Source: JACZUI01 sp965216725 (lineage in GTDB: Bacteria > Actinomycetota > Acidimicrobiia > Spongiisociales > ZC4RG35). From it: 64,000 nucleotides of DNA. A program made the position numbers and the translations under genes. The stretch's first letter is position 1. Each line of letters opens with the position of its first letter. The notes below the pieces were generated by a model that was given only the letters and a program-made list of their open reading frames with translations, was not told where the DNA came from and made no database searches. Shown in pieces: positions 1 to 7,566 of this stretch. Location: positions 310,001-374,000 of the forward strand of contig CBDCGI010000007.1 in NCBI GenBank assembly GCA_965216725.1. Direction: 5' to 3'.

Positions 1-1846
1 TCCTCAGCGCACCACTCTGAGTGTGCTCCCATTTCGGAACGTCGAAGAAGAGCTTTGCGACCTCGTCGCGGTCGACCGTCTCGTTCTCCAGGAGGGCAGC
101 CACCATGCGCTCCATCGCATCACGGTGACGGTCGATGATCTCCCGAGCCTCATCGTGGGCGGCGGTGATCAACTTGCGAACTTCGTTGTCGATGTTGGCC
201 GCCACTTCGTCGGAGTAGTCCTGTTGACGTGAGTAGTCCCGACCAAGGAACACTTCGCCATTGGGCTTTCCGTATTGCATCGGGCCCAATTGGTCGCTCA
301 TCCCGTACTCCATCACCATTTTGCGCGCAATCGCCGTTGCTTTCTCGATGTCGTTGGCGGCTCCAGTGGTGGGATCGGCGAAGATGATCTCCTCCGCGGT
401 TCGCCCTCCGAGCAGCATCGCAAGCTGATCTACGAGCTCCGATCGGCGGGCCAGGTACTTGTCGTGCTCGGGCAACGCCAAAGTGTGCCCCAGCGACCGG
501 CCCCTGGCCACGATGGTGACCTTGTGCACCGGATCCGAGTTGGGCAAGGCAAACCCCACGAGGGCATGACCGGTCTCGTGATAGGCGATTGCCTTCTTCT
601 CCTCGTCGGTCATTACCCGGTTCTTGCGCTCGGGCCCCGCAATCACCCGGTCGATCGCCTCCTCGAGGTTCTCCATGCCCACCGCTTTCCGACGCTCGCG
701 GGTGGCCAATAGCGCAGCTTCGTTGATCAAGTTCGCAAGGTCGGCACCGGTGAATCCAGGGGTTCTCTGGGCGAGGACATGAAGGTCGATCTCGTCGTCG
801 AGCGGTTTGCCTTTGGAATGGACCTCGAGGATCGCCTCACGCCCCTCGATGTCGGGCGCATCGATCACGATCTGCCTGTCGAAACGGCCAGGCCGAAGCA
901 AGGCGGGATCGAGGATGTCGGGACGGTTGGTGGCCGCCATGACGATGACACCGCTGTTGCCCTCGAACCCGTCGAGCTCCACAAGCAGCTGGTTTAGCGT
1001 CTGCTCCCGTTCGTCGTGGCCCCCACCGAGCCCGGCGCCACGGTGCCTGCCGACGGCGTCGATCTCGTCGATGAACACTATGGCCGGCGCACTGTTCTTC
1101 GCCTGCTCGAACAGGTCGCGCACCCTCGAGGCCCCGACACCAACGAACATCTCGACGAAGTCGGACCCCGAAATCGACATGAATGGCACGCCTGCCTCAC
1201 CGGCAACAGCCTTGGCGAGGAGCGTCTTCCCAGTGCCGGGCGGCCCAAACAAAAGGACGCCCCTGGGGATCTTGGCCCCCATCTGCCGATAGCGGTCCGG
1301 GTTTTGCAGGAAGTCCTTGATCTCCTCGAGCTCCTCTTTGGCCTCTACGAGACCGGCCACGTCATCAAAGGTGACCTTGGGCTGCTCTTTGCCCACGAGC
1401 TTGGCGCGGGATTTGCCGAACTGCATGACGCGGTTCCCGCCGCCCTGCATCTGCATGAAGATGAAAACCATGAATCCGAGGATGAAGAGCCAAGGGAGGA
1501 AGCTGATGAAGACCTCCCAGAACCCTGGAGGTTGGCTGTCGATCGAATAAGGGATCCCCGACTCCTGGACGAGGCCGGTCAGGTCGCCTTCGAAACCTTC
1601 GGGATAGTTGGAGAACTCGTCGAAAACACCATCCGCGGCATCAGCGGCATTGAACGCACCACGTACCTCGTTCGACCTGGCCAGGAACTCGACCGCGCCG
1701 TAACCATCATCCTCGATGGTGGTGAGGAACTGGGAAAGCGGCACCTCTTCGGGCCCTGACACCTGGTCAAACCACCATTGGGCCAAGATCGCCAGCATGA
1801 CGATCGAAAGCCCGTAGATGAGAAGTGTTCTGACAGTTCGATTCAC
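1..1846 (-). CDS. ftsH: ATP-dependent zinc metalloprotease FtsH (C-terminus cut by window edge)
   Basis: Membrane-anchored AAA+ protease that degrades unneeded or damaged membrane and cytosolic proteins. About 615 residues are visible and the frame is still open at base 1, so the C-terminal tail is missing. Two membrane segments lie near residues 4-25 and 110-132 with a short external domain between them. Walker A GPPGTGKT is at 201-208, FIDEID near 258-263, and the zinc site HETGH at 423-427. The start is GTG at 1846 with GAGG just upstream. It lies last in a leftward run after hpt, tilS and the zinicin gene, the order known from mycobacteria. Confidence 0.97.
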   Translation of the reverse strand, partial: MNRTVRTLLIYGLSIVMLAILAQWWFDQVSGPEEVPLSQFLTTIEDDGYGAVEFLARSNEVRGAFNAADAADGVFDEFSNYPEGFEGDLTGLVQESGIPYSIDSQPPGFWEVFISFLPWLFILGFMVFIFMQMQGGGNRVMQFGKSRAKLVGKEQPKVTFDDVAGLVEAKEELEEIKDFLQNPDRYRQMGAKIPRGVLLFGPPGTGKTLLAKAVAGEAGVPFMSISGSDFVEMFVGVGASRVRDLFEQAKNSAPAIVFIDEIDAVGRHRGAGLGGGHDEREQTLNQLLVELDGFEGNSGVIVMAATNRPDILDPALLRPGRFDRQIVIDAPDIEGREAILEVHSKGKPLDDEIDLHVLAQRTPGFTGADLANLINEAALLATRERRKAVGMENLEEAIDRVIAGPERKNRVMTDEEKKAIAYHETGHALVGFALPNSDPVHKVTIVARGRSLGHTLALPEHDKYLARRSELVDQLAMLLGGRTAEEIIFADPTTGAANDIEKATAIARKMVMEYGMSDQLGPMQYGKPNGEVFLGRDYSRQQDYSDEVAANIDNEVRKLITAAHDEAREIIDRHRDAMERMVAALLENETVDRDEVAKLFFDVPKWEHTQSGALR

Positions 1847-1908
1847 AAAGACCTCGCGGGACGAAGGCTCGGACTGGTCATGCTACGGGGAAACCCCGGA
1901 TAGTCGAA

Positions 1909-2430
1909 TCAGTCTTCGTCACTCATGACGCCGACATAAGGAAGATTTCGATACTTGCCGGCATAGTCCAACCCGTATCCCACCACGAACTCCGGCCCGA
2001 TCGGAAACGCGACGTATTCAACGTCGATGGGAACCCGCTGAATCCCCTCTTTGAGCAGGAGGGCAGCGATGGCCAGTGAGGCGGGGCGCCTCACTGTGAG
2101 GCTCTTGATCAGATAGTTCAGGGTGAGGCCCGAGTCGATTATGTCTTCGACTATCAAGACGTGACGACCCTCGATCTCTTCGTCCAGGTCTTTGAGGATC
2201 CGAACCACGCCCGAGGTCTGGGTCGAGGCCCCGTAAGAGGACACCGCCATGAAATCGAACTCCACAGGAACGTCGATGTGACGGGCCAGATCCGCCATCA
2301 CCATGAATGCGCCCCGCAACACCCCGACCAAGAGCAGGTCTTTGCCCGCGTAGTCCTCAGAGATCTGACGACCGATCTCAGCCAGACGCTCCTCGATCTG
2401 CTCGGCTGTGATCAGTGGTTTGATCTCCAT
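1909..2430 (-). CDS. hpt: Hypoxanthine(-guanine) phosphoribosyltransferase
   Basis: Purine salvage enzyme that joins hypoxanthine or guanine to PRPP, giving IMP or GMP. The 173-residue length is normal for the family. The PRPP-binding motif VLIVEDIIDSGLT is at residues 91-103 and the N-terminal LLVGVLRGAF strand-loop is at about 33-42. It sits 62 bp upstream of ftsH and 63 bp downstream of tilS on the same strand, so co-transcription is likely. Which base is preferred cannot be told from the sequence alone. Confidence 0.95.
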   Translation of the reverse strand: MEIKPLITAEQIEERLAEIGRQISEDYAGKDLLLVGVLRGAFMVMADLARHIDVPVEFDFMAVSSYGASTQTSGVVRILKDLDEEIEGRHVLIVEDIIDSGLTLNYLIKSLTVRRPASLAIAALLLKEGIQRVPIDVEYVAFPIGPEFVVGYGLDYAGKYRNLPYVGVMSDED

Positions 2431-2493
2431 CGCTCTCCTCGGTGAGGGTGGGAAGCTAGCGGGTCGCGACCACTCCGCGAAAATGCGGGAGCT

Positions 2494-3435
2494 TCATCGC
2501 AGATCGCCCTTCTCCATGACAAGCACCCCACTCTGAGCAACGGCTATGACGCGGCCCTCGAGCTCGGCCCGTGCCGCTGAGCCTTCAACCACCTCCCACA
2601 GCCGGGTGAGCTCGGCCCTGGTCGGAGGGTGAGGGGGCCGAATGTGGCTCAACAAGGAACGCAACGCACGGTCTGCCAGCGGGCGGGGACTCGTGACCAA
2701 CACTGATATCGGGATCGACACGGTGTTCCCATCCCGATGCGCCGGGAGGCGTGCAGCGCGAGCCGAGAGGAACTCTTCGTCTTGACGCGCGGCAGCCGCC
2801 AGCCGTGACAGAGACTCCGAGAGCCTGGGATTGAACTCGGCTTCGAGAAGGGGGATCACATCGAGTCGGAGGCGGTTGCGGGTGAAGCCAACGTCGGCGT
2901 TGGAAGGGTCATCGACATAGGGCAGGCCGGCCAAGATCGCCAACTCGCGGGCCGAGCTCCTCGTGACATCGAGGAACGGTCTTGCCACCCGTCGCGACGT
3001 CCGGCGTGGGATACCGGTCAAGCCGGCCGTGCCTGAACCGCGGATGACGTTGAGCAGAACAGTCTCCGCCTGATCGTCGAGCGTGTGTGCGGTCGCGACC
3101 CACTCGTCTCTGGCACGTGCAGCCAACAACGCTTCGTAGCGGGCCTCCCTGGCGACCTCCTCCGAGAAGGGCTCACCGGAGCTGACTACAACGACGTCGA
3201 GACTCATCGAGAGTTGGTCCGCAATTGCTTCTGCCGCGGAGCGCAGCTCCTGTGAGTGAGGAGTGGAGTGGTCCACATGGAGCGCGCGAACCGGGACGCC
3301 GATGCCGACCGCGACGTATGCCAGCGCCGCGGAGTCGGCGCCGCCTGACAGCGCAACCAGCAGGGGCGACGTGGGAAAGTCTGCAAGCTTGGAGATCTCG
3401 TCGACGAGCTGGGTCAGGCGACGCGTCGCAACCAT
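2494..3435 (-). CDS. tilS: tRNA(Ile)-lysidine synthetase
   Basis: Modifies C34 of the CAU-anticodon tRNA-Ile to lysidine so that it reads AUA. The PP-loop ATP motif SGGADS is at residues 30-35, and the later HTLDDQAET stretch is typical of TilS. The frame is open further upstream to 3510, but I chose ATG 3435: it starts just before the PP-loop domain as in homologues and overlaps the end of the zinicin gene by only 22 bp. The resulting 313 residues fit the short actinobacterial form. It is coupled with the zinicin gene upstream and hpt downstream. Confidence 0.93.
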   Translation of the reverse strand: MVATRRLTQLVDEISKLADFPTSPLLVALSGGADSAALAYVAVGIGVPVRALHVDHSTPHSQELRSAAEAIADQLSMSLDVVVVSSGEPFSEEVAREARYEALLAARARDEWVATAHTLDDQAETVLLNVIRGSGTAGLTGIPRRTSRRVARPFLDVTRSSARELAILAGLPYVDDPSNADVGFTRNRLRLDVIPLLEAEFNPRLSESLSRLAAAARQDEEFLSARAARLPAHRDGNTVSIPISVLVTSPRPLADRALRSLLSHIRPPHPPTRAELTRLWEVVEGSAARAELEGRVIAVAQSGVLVMEKGDLR

Positions 3436-4451
3436 GAGACCGGGTGCTCGATCTCGTCCAGCGTTGGCAGGCTTGAAGCGCCCCTGAAAGCGAGGTTGAT
3501 CGAATCCCAACCCGCCTCGGACTCCACCTCTTTGACGAAACGCTCTCCCATTTGATATTGCTTCAGCTTCATCTCGATGCCGGTTAGCCGAAAAAGGGCC
3601 GCGGTGCGCTTGTCGGTGCGCCTGGCTTTCAGAACCCGGCTCATTCGCGCCTGAGTCTTGAGATGCCGCTCCCCGAGACGATCCATGACCACGTGCCCGT
3701 GGCCCTCCAGCAGTGACATGAGAGCCTGGACCTTGTCGATCACCGCGGATTGGGCACCTGAAGCGAGCAGACCGAGCAAGCCACGCTCGTCGAGCACCTC
3801 CTCACCTTCGCGACGGCGCCTCCCCAATTCTTCCATCATTCTGGAAAGACGTCCCGGCTCCGGCTGAGATTGTTCGACCAGCTCGCCGACCAACGACATG
3901 AAGTAGTCGCGCAACCAGGAAACTCCCTGAAACTGGGCCCGGTGCGTCATCTCGTGGAGGGCGACCCAGAACCTGAACTCAGATGGGCGGAACTGGTTGG
4001 CCCTCTCCATTTGCAGAATGTTCGGGCCGACGTAGGAGACGACATCTCCATCTTCGCCGGTGGGAAGAACCAGTTCATACTGGCCGAGAACCCGACGCGC
4101 CAGCACGCTGAGAAGGGCTTCGGTCTCCGCTGAGATCATCTTGTCAACCACCTTGGGGACCGTGGACGAGGCCTCTTCCTCTCCCATGTTGACCAAACGC
4201 CTTCTCATCGGCTCGATCAGGTGCGCAAAGCTGGCAACGTTTCGGTCTACCCACTCGTCTCGGCCTATTACCACGGTTGTCGGGGCACCGACCAGGGTGA
4301 GGCCAGTAGCTTCCGGCACGAGGCTCGAGACTCGCGTTGTAACCAGGTCCATCTCCTCTTTGAGGGCTTCGAGGTGATAGGTATCGGCCAAGGGGTAGGA
4401 GCCTGCGATGCGGTGGGCCAAACTCTTTCGGCCCGACCTGCTGTCCATCAC
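3414..4451 (-). CDS. Zinicin-like zinc-dependent metallopeptidase (DUF2342 / F420-associated family)
   Basis: Putative zinc peptidase of 345 residues. The HExxH motif is visible as HEMTH at residues 166-170, followed by the family-typical RAQFQGVSWLRDY. No signal peptide or membrane segment is evident, so a cytoplasmic protein is expected. The neighbours tilS and hpt are the same as those of the mycobacterial homologue Rv3626c. The physiological substrate is unknown for the family. The start at 4451 overlaps the stop of the small membrane protein gene upstream by 4 bp, which suggests translational coupling. Confidence 0.88.
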   Translation of the reverse strand: MMDSRSGRKSLAHRIAGSYPLADTYHLEALKEEMDLVTTRVSSLVPEATGLTLVGAPTTVVIGRDEWVDRNVASFAHLIEPMRRRLVNMGEEEASSTVPKVVDKMISAETEALLSVLARRVLGQYELVLPTGEDGDVVSYVGPNILQMERANQFRPSEFRFWVALHEMTHRAQFQGVSWLRDYFMSLVGELVEQSQPEPGRLSRMMEELGRRRREGEEVLDERGLLGLLASGAQSAVIDKVQALMSLLEGHGHVVMDRLGERHLKTQARMSRVLKARRTDKRTAALFRLTGIEMKLKQYQMGERFVKEVESEAGWDSINLAFRGASSLPTLDEIEHPVSWLRRVA

Positions 4452-4774
4452 TCCTCGACTATTCGGTAACGCTTGCGGACGACCGATGTGAAGTATTGGC
4501 CGGCAGTGACGACTATCACGAGAACACCGAGGACAATGCCTGTCGGGATCATGTAGCGATAAGTCCAGTCGAGGGAACTCTCCTCCGGAGCCTCCTGTTC
4601 GACGGTCACGGCCGGCTCAAGATCGCCAACCGGCTCGGCGACGGTGCTCTCCGTCGTCTCGCCTGGCCCAGCTTCGGATTCACCGTCCCCTTCGGTGGCG
4701 ATCGCCGGAAGCGCCAGGAGGGCTACCACGACCAAGGAAGTGATGAGCAACACGATGAGTCGTCTGGTCGCCAT
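4448..4774 (-). CDS. Small secreted or membrane protein of unknown function
   Basis: 108 residues. A hydrophobic N-terminus (MATRRLIVLL and following, ending near ALPAIA) looks like a signal peptide. An acidic, Glu/Thr-rich linker covers about residues 30-65. A second hydrophobic segment, MIPTGIVLGVLVIVV, follows, then a short basic tail RKRYRIVEE. The frame extends upstream to 4954, but that part is Arg-rich and overlaps the anti-sigma gene, so I start at ATG 4774. It overlaps the zinicin start by 4 bp. I recognise no family. Confidence 0.7.
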   Translation of the reverse strand: MATRRLIVLLITSLVVVALLALPAIATEGDGESEAGPGETTESTVAEPVGDLEPAVTVEQEAPEESSLDWTYRYMIPTGIVLGVLVIVVTAGQYFTSVVRKRYRIVEE

Positions 4775-4800
4775 GAAGGAGCGCAGCCTACATCCGACGC

Positions 4801-5073
4801 TCAGGTGTGGCGAGCGTCTCGGCCGGTGGTTTCGGTCTCGAGGGCGACACGCAACTTGACCAGGAATGACTCCGGGACCTCCTCTGAGAGCCGTTCGCGC
4901 ACCACGACCTTGAGTCGCTTCTCGAAGTCGTATCGGGAACGGCAGCCGTTGCAATCGTCGAGGTGCTGCCTGATGCCTGAGGCGTCGGCCTCATCCATCT
5001 CCCGATCGAGATACTCGTAAAGGCGGGCGAGAGCGTCGTCGCAATCGGGTGTGTTGCAGTCGTGATGAGTCAT
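4801..5073 (-). CDS. rsrA: Zinc-binding anti-sigma factor, RsrA/mycothiol-system type
   Basis: Redox-sensitive zinc anti-sigma factor predicted to hold the upstream ECF sigma factor inactive until disulfide stress. The ligand pattern is C11-x25-H37-x3-C41-x2-C44, the spacing known for Streptomyces RsrA. Length is 90 residues. ATG 5073 overlaps the TGA of the sigma gene (ATGA), typical of sigma/anti-sigma pairs made in fixed ratio. The longer frame to 5124 runs into the sigma gene and was not used. The symbol is by family likeness. Confidence 0.88.
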   Translation of the reverse strand: MTHHDCNTPDCDDALARLYEYLDREMDEADASGIRQHLDDCNGCRSRYDFEKRLKVVVRERLSEEVPESFLVKLRVALETETTGRDARHT

Positions 5074-5648
5074 GGCATCTCGGCACCTTCGGGGAGAAGC
5101 CCCCGCTCTCTTGCGTACTCCCACAACATCTTCTGCATCGCCTTTCTTCCCCGGTGGAGGCGAGACATGACAGTACCGATGGGTATATCGAGGATGTCGG
5201 CGATCTCCTTGTACGAGAAGCCTTCGAGATCCGCGAGAAGGACGGGCAGTCGGAAGTTCTCCGGCAGCGCCTCCACGGCATCTTTGATATCCGACTCGAC
5301 GAGGCCGTCGAGCACGCGGTCTTCGGTGGTGCGGGCGACCTCTGCCGACTCTTCCGAGCCCATACGGCGATAGAGGTAGAAGTCCTCGATCGTCCCCAAA
5401 TCGACCTCCGAGGGCCGGCGGGATTCCTTGCGGTATTTGTTGATGTAGGTATTGGTGAGTATCCGATACAGCCAGGCTTTGAGGTTGGTGCCGGCCTGAA
5501 AGCTGTCGTAGGCCCGATATGCCTTGAGATAGGTCTCCTGTACCAGATCTTCGGCGTCCGCGGGATTGCGCGTCATCCGCATCGCGGCGCTGTACAACTG
5601 CCGTGCATATTGCATCGCGTCGCGATCGAAGTCGGCCTGGTCAGCCAT
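5070..5648 (-). CDS. sigR: ECF sigma factor, SigR/SigH (oxidative stress) type
   Basis: 192-residue ECF sigma factor. Region 2 is seen as PADAEDLVQETYLKAYRAYD with LKAWLYRILTNTYINKYRK, and region 4 as LEGFSYKEIADILDIPIGTV followed by MSRLHRGRKAMQ. It pairs with the downstream RsrA-like gene through an ATGA overlap. In Streptomyces and Mycobacterium the counterpart controls thioredoxin and thiol-repair genes. I looked for the family promoter GGAAT-N18-GTT in the 132 bp upstream and did not find a clear copy, so autoregulation is not supported here. Confidence 0.92.
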   Translation of the reverse strand: MADQADFDRDAMQYARQLYSAAMRMTRNPADAEDLVQETYLKAYRAYDSFQAGTNLKAWLYRILTNTYINKYRKESRRPSEVDLGTIEDFYLYRRMGSEESAEVARTTEDRVLDGLVESDIKDAVEALPENFRLPVLLADLEGFSYKEIADILDIPIGTVMSRLHRGRKAMQKMLWEYARERGLLPEGAEMP

Positions 5649-5780
5649 GAGCGTGACGGTAACGGATAGCGGTGCCAGCGCTAATCGGCCATAAACCGGC
5701 GTCCTGAGGCTTGGCGCACAAGATGTGGGGCCAATCCGAGAATGGGCTCACCGCCGGGCGACCGATAACATTTCTCATGC

Positions 5781-5852
5781 GCCGGAGTAGCTCAGCGGTA
5801 GAGCAACCGCCTCGTAAGCGGTAGGCCAGGGGTTCGACTCCCCTCTCCGGCT
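5781..5852 (+). tRNA. tRNA-Thr (anticodon CGT)
   Basis: 72-nt cloverleaf. The acceptor strands GCCGGAG and CTCCGGC pair fully. D arm GCTC/GAGC, anticodon stem ACCGC/GCGGT with loop CTCGTAA (CGT at 5813-5815), T arm AGGGG-TTCGACT-CCCCT, discriminator T. CCA is not encoded. A possible -10 element TAACAT lies at 5766-5771, just before the 5' end. The 3' end is only 1 bp from the stop codon of the convergent holB gene. Confidence 0.97.
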
Positions 5853-5853
5853 C

Positions 5854-6876
5854 TCAAGCTTCGGACCCCAGCTCGGCGAATAGGTCGGACAACACCAGTT
5901 CCCTTCGCAGATTCAGCTGGATGTCGACTACCGCATCGAGTACCCGGTCGGCCGAGCTCACGGCTTTTCGGGGGGTGATGTCGGTGAACGGGCCCAAAGG
6001 CAGATCGGCGTTCTTGACAGGCCCTCCCATTTGGAGCGAGGCGGAGTCCGAGTACCAGGAAGCGAGTATCTCGAGGCCGTTGATGAGCAGGGACTGCTCG
6101 GCACGTCTCGCGGCCCTTTGCCTCATCTCCTTCGGAAGGTCCGGAGCCACCGCCTGATCCACGAGTGGGCCAAGCTCGGCTAGGACCTCACGTGCCAGGC
6201 GGAGACCATCTCCAGGCCGTGGAGTCACCCGTTCGGGCACTGAGAGCCACAACTCCCGGAATCTGGCCACTTCGGGCTCAGCCATGAGAGACATTCCCAG
6301 GCCGGGTCTGCCTCCCGCGACGGCGGCAACCCCTTGAGCGTCCAGTTCGGCGAGGCCTCTGGCTACGAGGCCTTCCACCAGCACAGGGCTTGGCACTCGC
6401 CCCAGGTGCACGGTACGGCACCTCGACGCAATCGTCGCCGGGAAGTCATCCTCTGATCCTGCGGCGAGCAAGAAGACCACAGATGTGGCGGGCTCCTCCA
6501 GAGTCTTCAGCAATGCGTTGGCAGCCTGATCGGTCATCGACCCTGCCTCTGGCAGCAAGAAAACCGTCCGAGACGACTCCACCGGCAAGAGCGCGGCCCG
6601 GGAGACCATGGCCCGAGTCTGGTCAACGCCAAGACTTGTTGCTCCCTCGGGCTCGACGACCACCAGGTCGGGATGTGTTCCGGAACGCACCAGCCTGCGA
6701 CACCTCTCGTCGCCTTCGGGACAGAGCAACAGAACCGCGAATTCGAGGGCGACCGTTGCCTTCCCCACGCCGTCTGCTCCCGTGAACAGATAAGCCTGAG
6801 CCGGGCCTTCGGCGTCTCGCCGAAGTAGTTCAACGACGGTCTCATGACCGATGACGTCGGCAAAAGGCTCAGACAC
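5854..6876 (-). CDS. holB: DNA polymerase III subunit delta' (clamp-loader component)
   Basis: Clamp-loader subunit, 340 residues. It has the nucleotide-binding-like loop GADGVGKAT, the sensor region LLPEAGSMTDQAANALLKTL and the SRC motif (IASRCRTVHLG) expected of delta'/tau-like AAA+ proteins. The zinc module is degenerate: only two of the usual four cysteines remain (CPEGDERC). The GTG start at 6876 overlaps the end of tmk by 8 bp and has a purine-rich site upstream. The longer frame to 7170 lies inside tmk and was rejected. The tmk-holB pair is a common bacterial arrangement. Confidence 0.93.
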   Translation of the reverse strand: MSEPFADVIGHETVVELLRRDAEGPAQAYLFTGADGVGKATVALEFAVLLLCPEGDERCRRLVRSGTHPDLVVVEPEGATSLGVDQTRAMVSRAALLPVESSRTVFLLPEAGSMTDQAANALLKTLEEPATSVVFLLAAGSEDDFPATIASRCRTVHLGRVPSPVLVEGLVARGLAELDAQGVAAVAGGRPGLGMSLMAEPEVARFRELWLSVPERVTPRPGDGLRLAREVLAELGPLVDQAVAPDLPKEMRQRAARRAEQSLLINGLEILASWYSDSASLQMGGPVKNADLPLGPFTDITPRKAVSSADRVLDAVVDIQLNLRRELVLSDLFAELGSEA

Positions 6877-7465
6877 CCTCGAGCCTCTCCAGGATGTCGG
6901 CCACCAGATCGTCGACTGGCCTTCCGGAGTCGAGAATCGTGACCCGCTCCGGCTCGGCGTCTGCCAGATCGTGGAAAGCCTCGCGCACGGCTGTTTGGAA
7001 CTCGACGCCCTCTCGGCCGATTCGATCGGGGTGGTGCTGTCGCTCCAAACCGAGCGACGGCTCCACATCGAGGATGAACACCCGGTCGGGTGTGGTGCCG
7101 GCCAAGGCGATCTCGTTGACCTGACGCACCGTGGCCTCACCAAGCCCACGCGCCCTTCCCTGATAGGCAATCGAAGAGAAATAGGAGCGATCGCTCACGA
7201 CCCAGTCGCCACGCTCGAGAGCCGGCCGGATCACCTCGCCGGCCAGCTCGGCGCGCTGTGCCGCGAAAAGCATGACTTCGGCCCAAGGCTCCACCGATTC
7301 CGAATCGAGAAGCAAAGATCGCACCACCTCGCCGAGATCGGTGCCTCCCGGCTCTCGGACCAGAGTCACCCCATGTCCCAGGGCTTCGAGTCTCGCGGCA
7401 AGGGCTCCGGCGACAGTCGATTTCCCGGTTCCGTCACCACCTTCGAGAGCCAGGTATTCACCCAT
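6869..7465 (-). CDS. tmk: Thymidylate kinase
   Basis: Converts dTMP to dTDP in DNA precursor synthesis. 198 residues. P-loop GGDGTGKST at 9-17, LVREPGGTDLGE (substrate-binding REPGGT), and the DRSYFSSIAYQG motif for the base and second phosphate. It is coupled to holB downstream by an 8-bp overlap and is divergent from topA, leaving a 101-bp shared regulatory region. Length and motif order are normal. Confidence 0.97.
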   Translation of the reverse strand: MGEYLALEGGDGTGKSTVAGALAARLEALGHGVTLVREPGGTDLGEVVRSLLLDSESVEPWAEVMLFAAQRAELAGEVIRPALERGDWVVSDRSYFSSIAYQGRARGLGEATVRQVNEIALAGTTPDRVFILDVEPSLGLERQHHPDRIGREGVEFQTAVREAFHDLADAEPERVTILDSGRPVDDLVADILERLEGV

Positions 7466-7566
7466 ATAGGAGCGGGGTTGACGTCATCCCCGAGACGCTA
7501 ACCGGCGTCAGGGACGAATGAAGATGTTGACATTAGGTCGTGAAATGCGGTCAACTCTGGCCGCAC

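Noticed and set aside
5049..5669. 206-codon rightward frame opposite sigR
   Set aside because: Antisense to a clear sigma/anti-sigma pair, with no recognisable domain.
5649..5780. SigR-type promoter (GGAAT-N18-GTT) before sigR
   Set aside because: No convincing copy of the -35 GGAAT element was found on the leftward strand.
7527..7556. Promoter for topA with TTGACA
   Set aside because: The -35 hexamer is perfect, but at 17-18 bp spacing the -10 region matches TATAAT at only three positions, so I mention it only in the topA entry.
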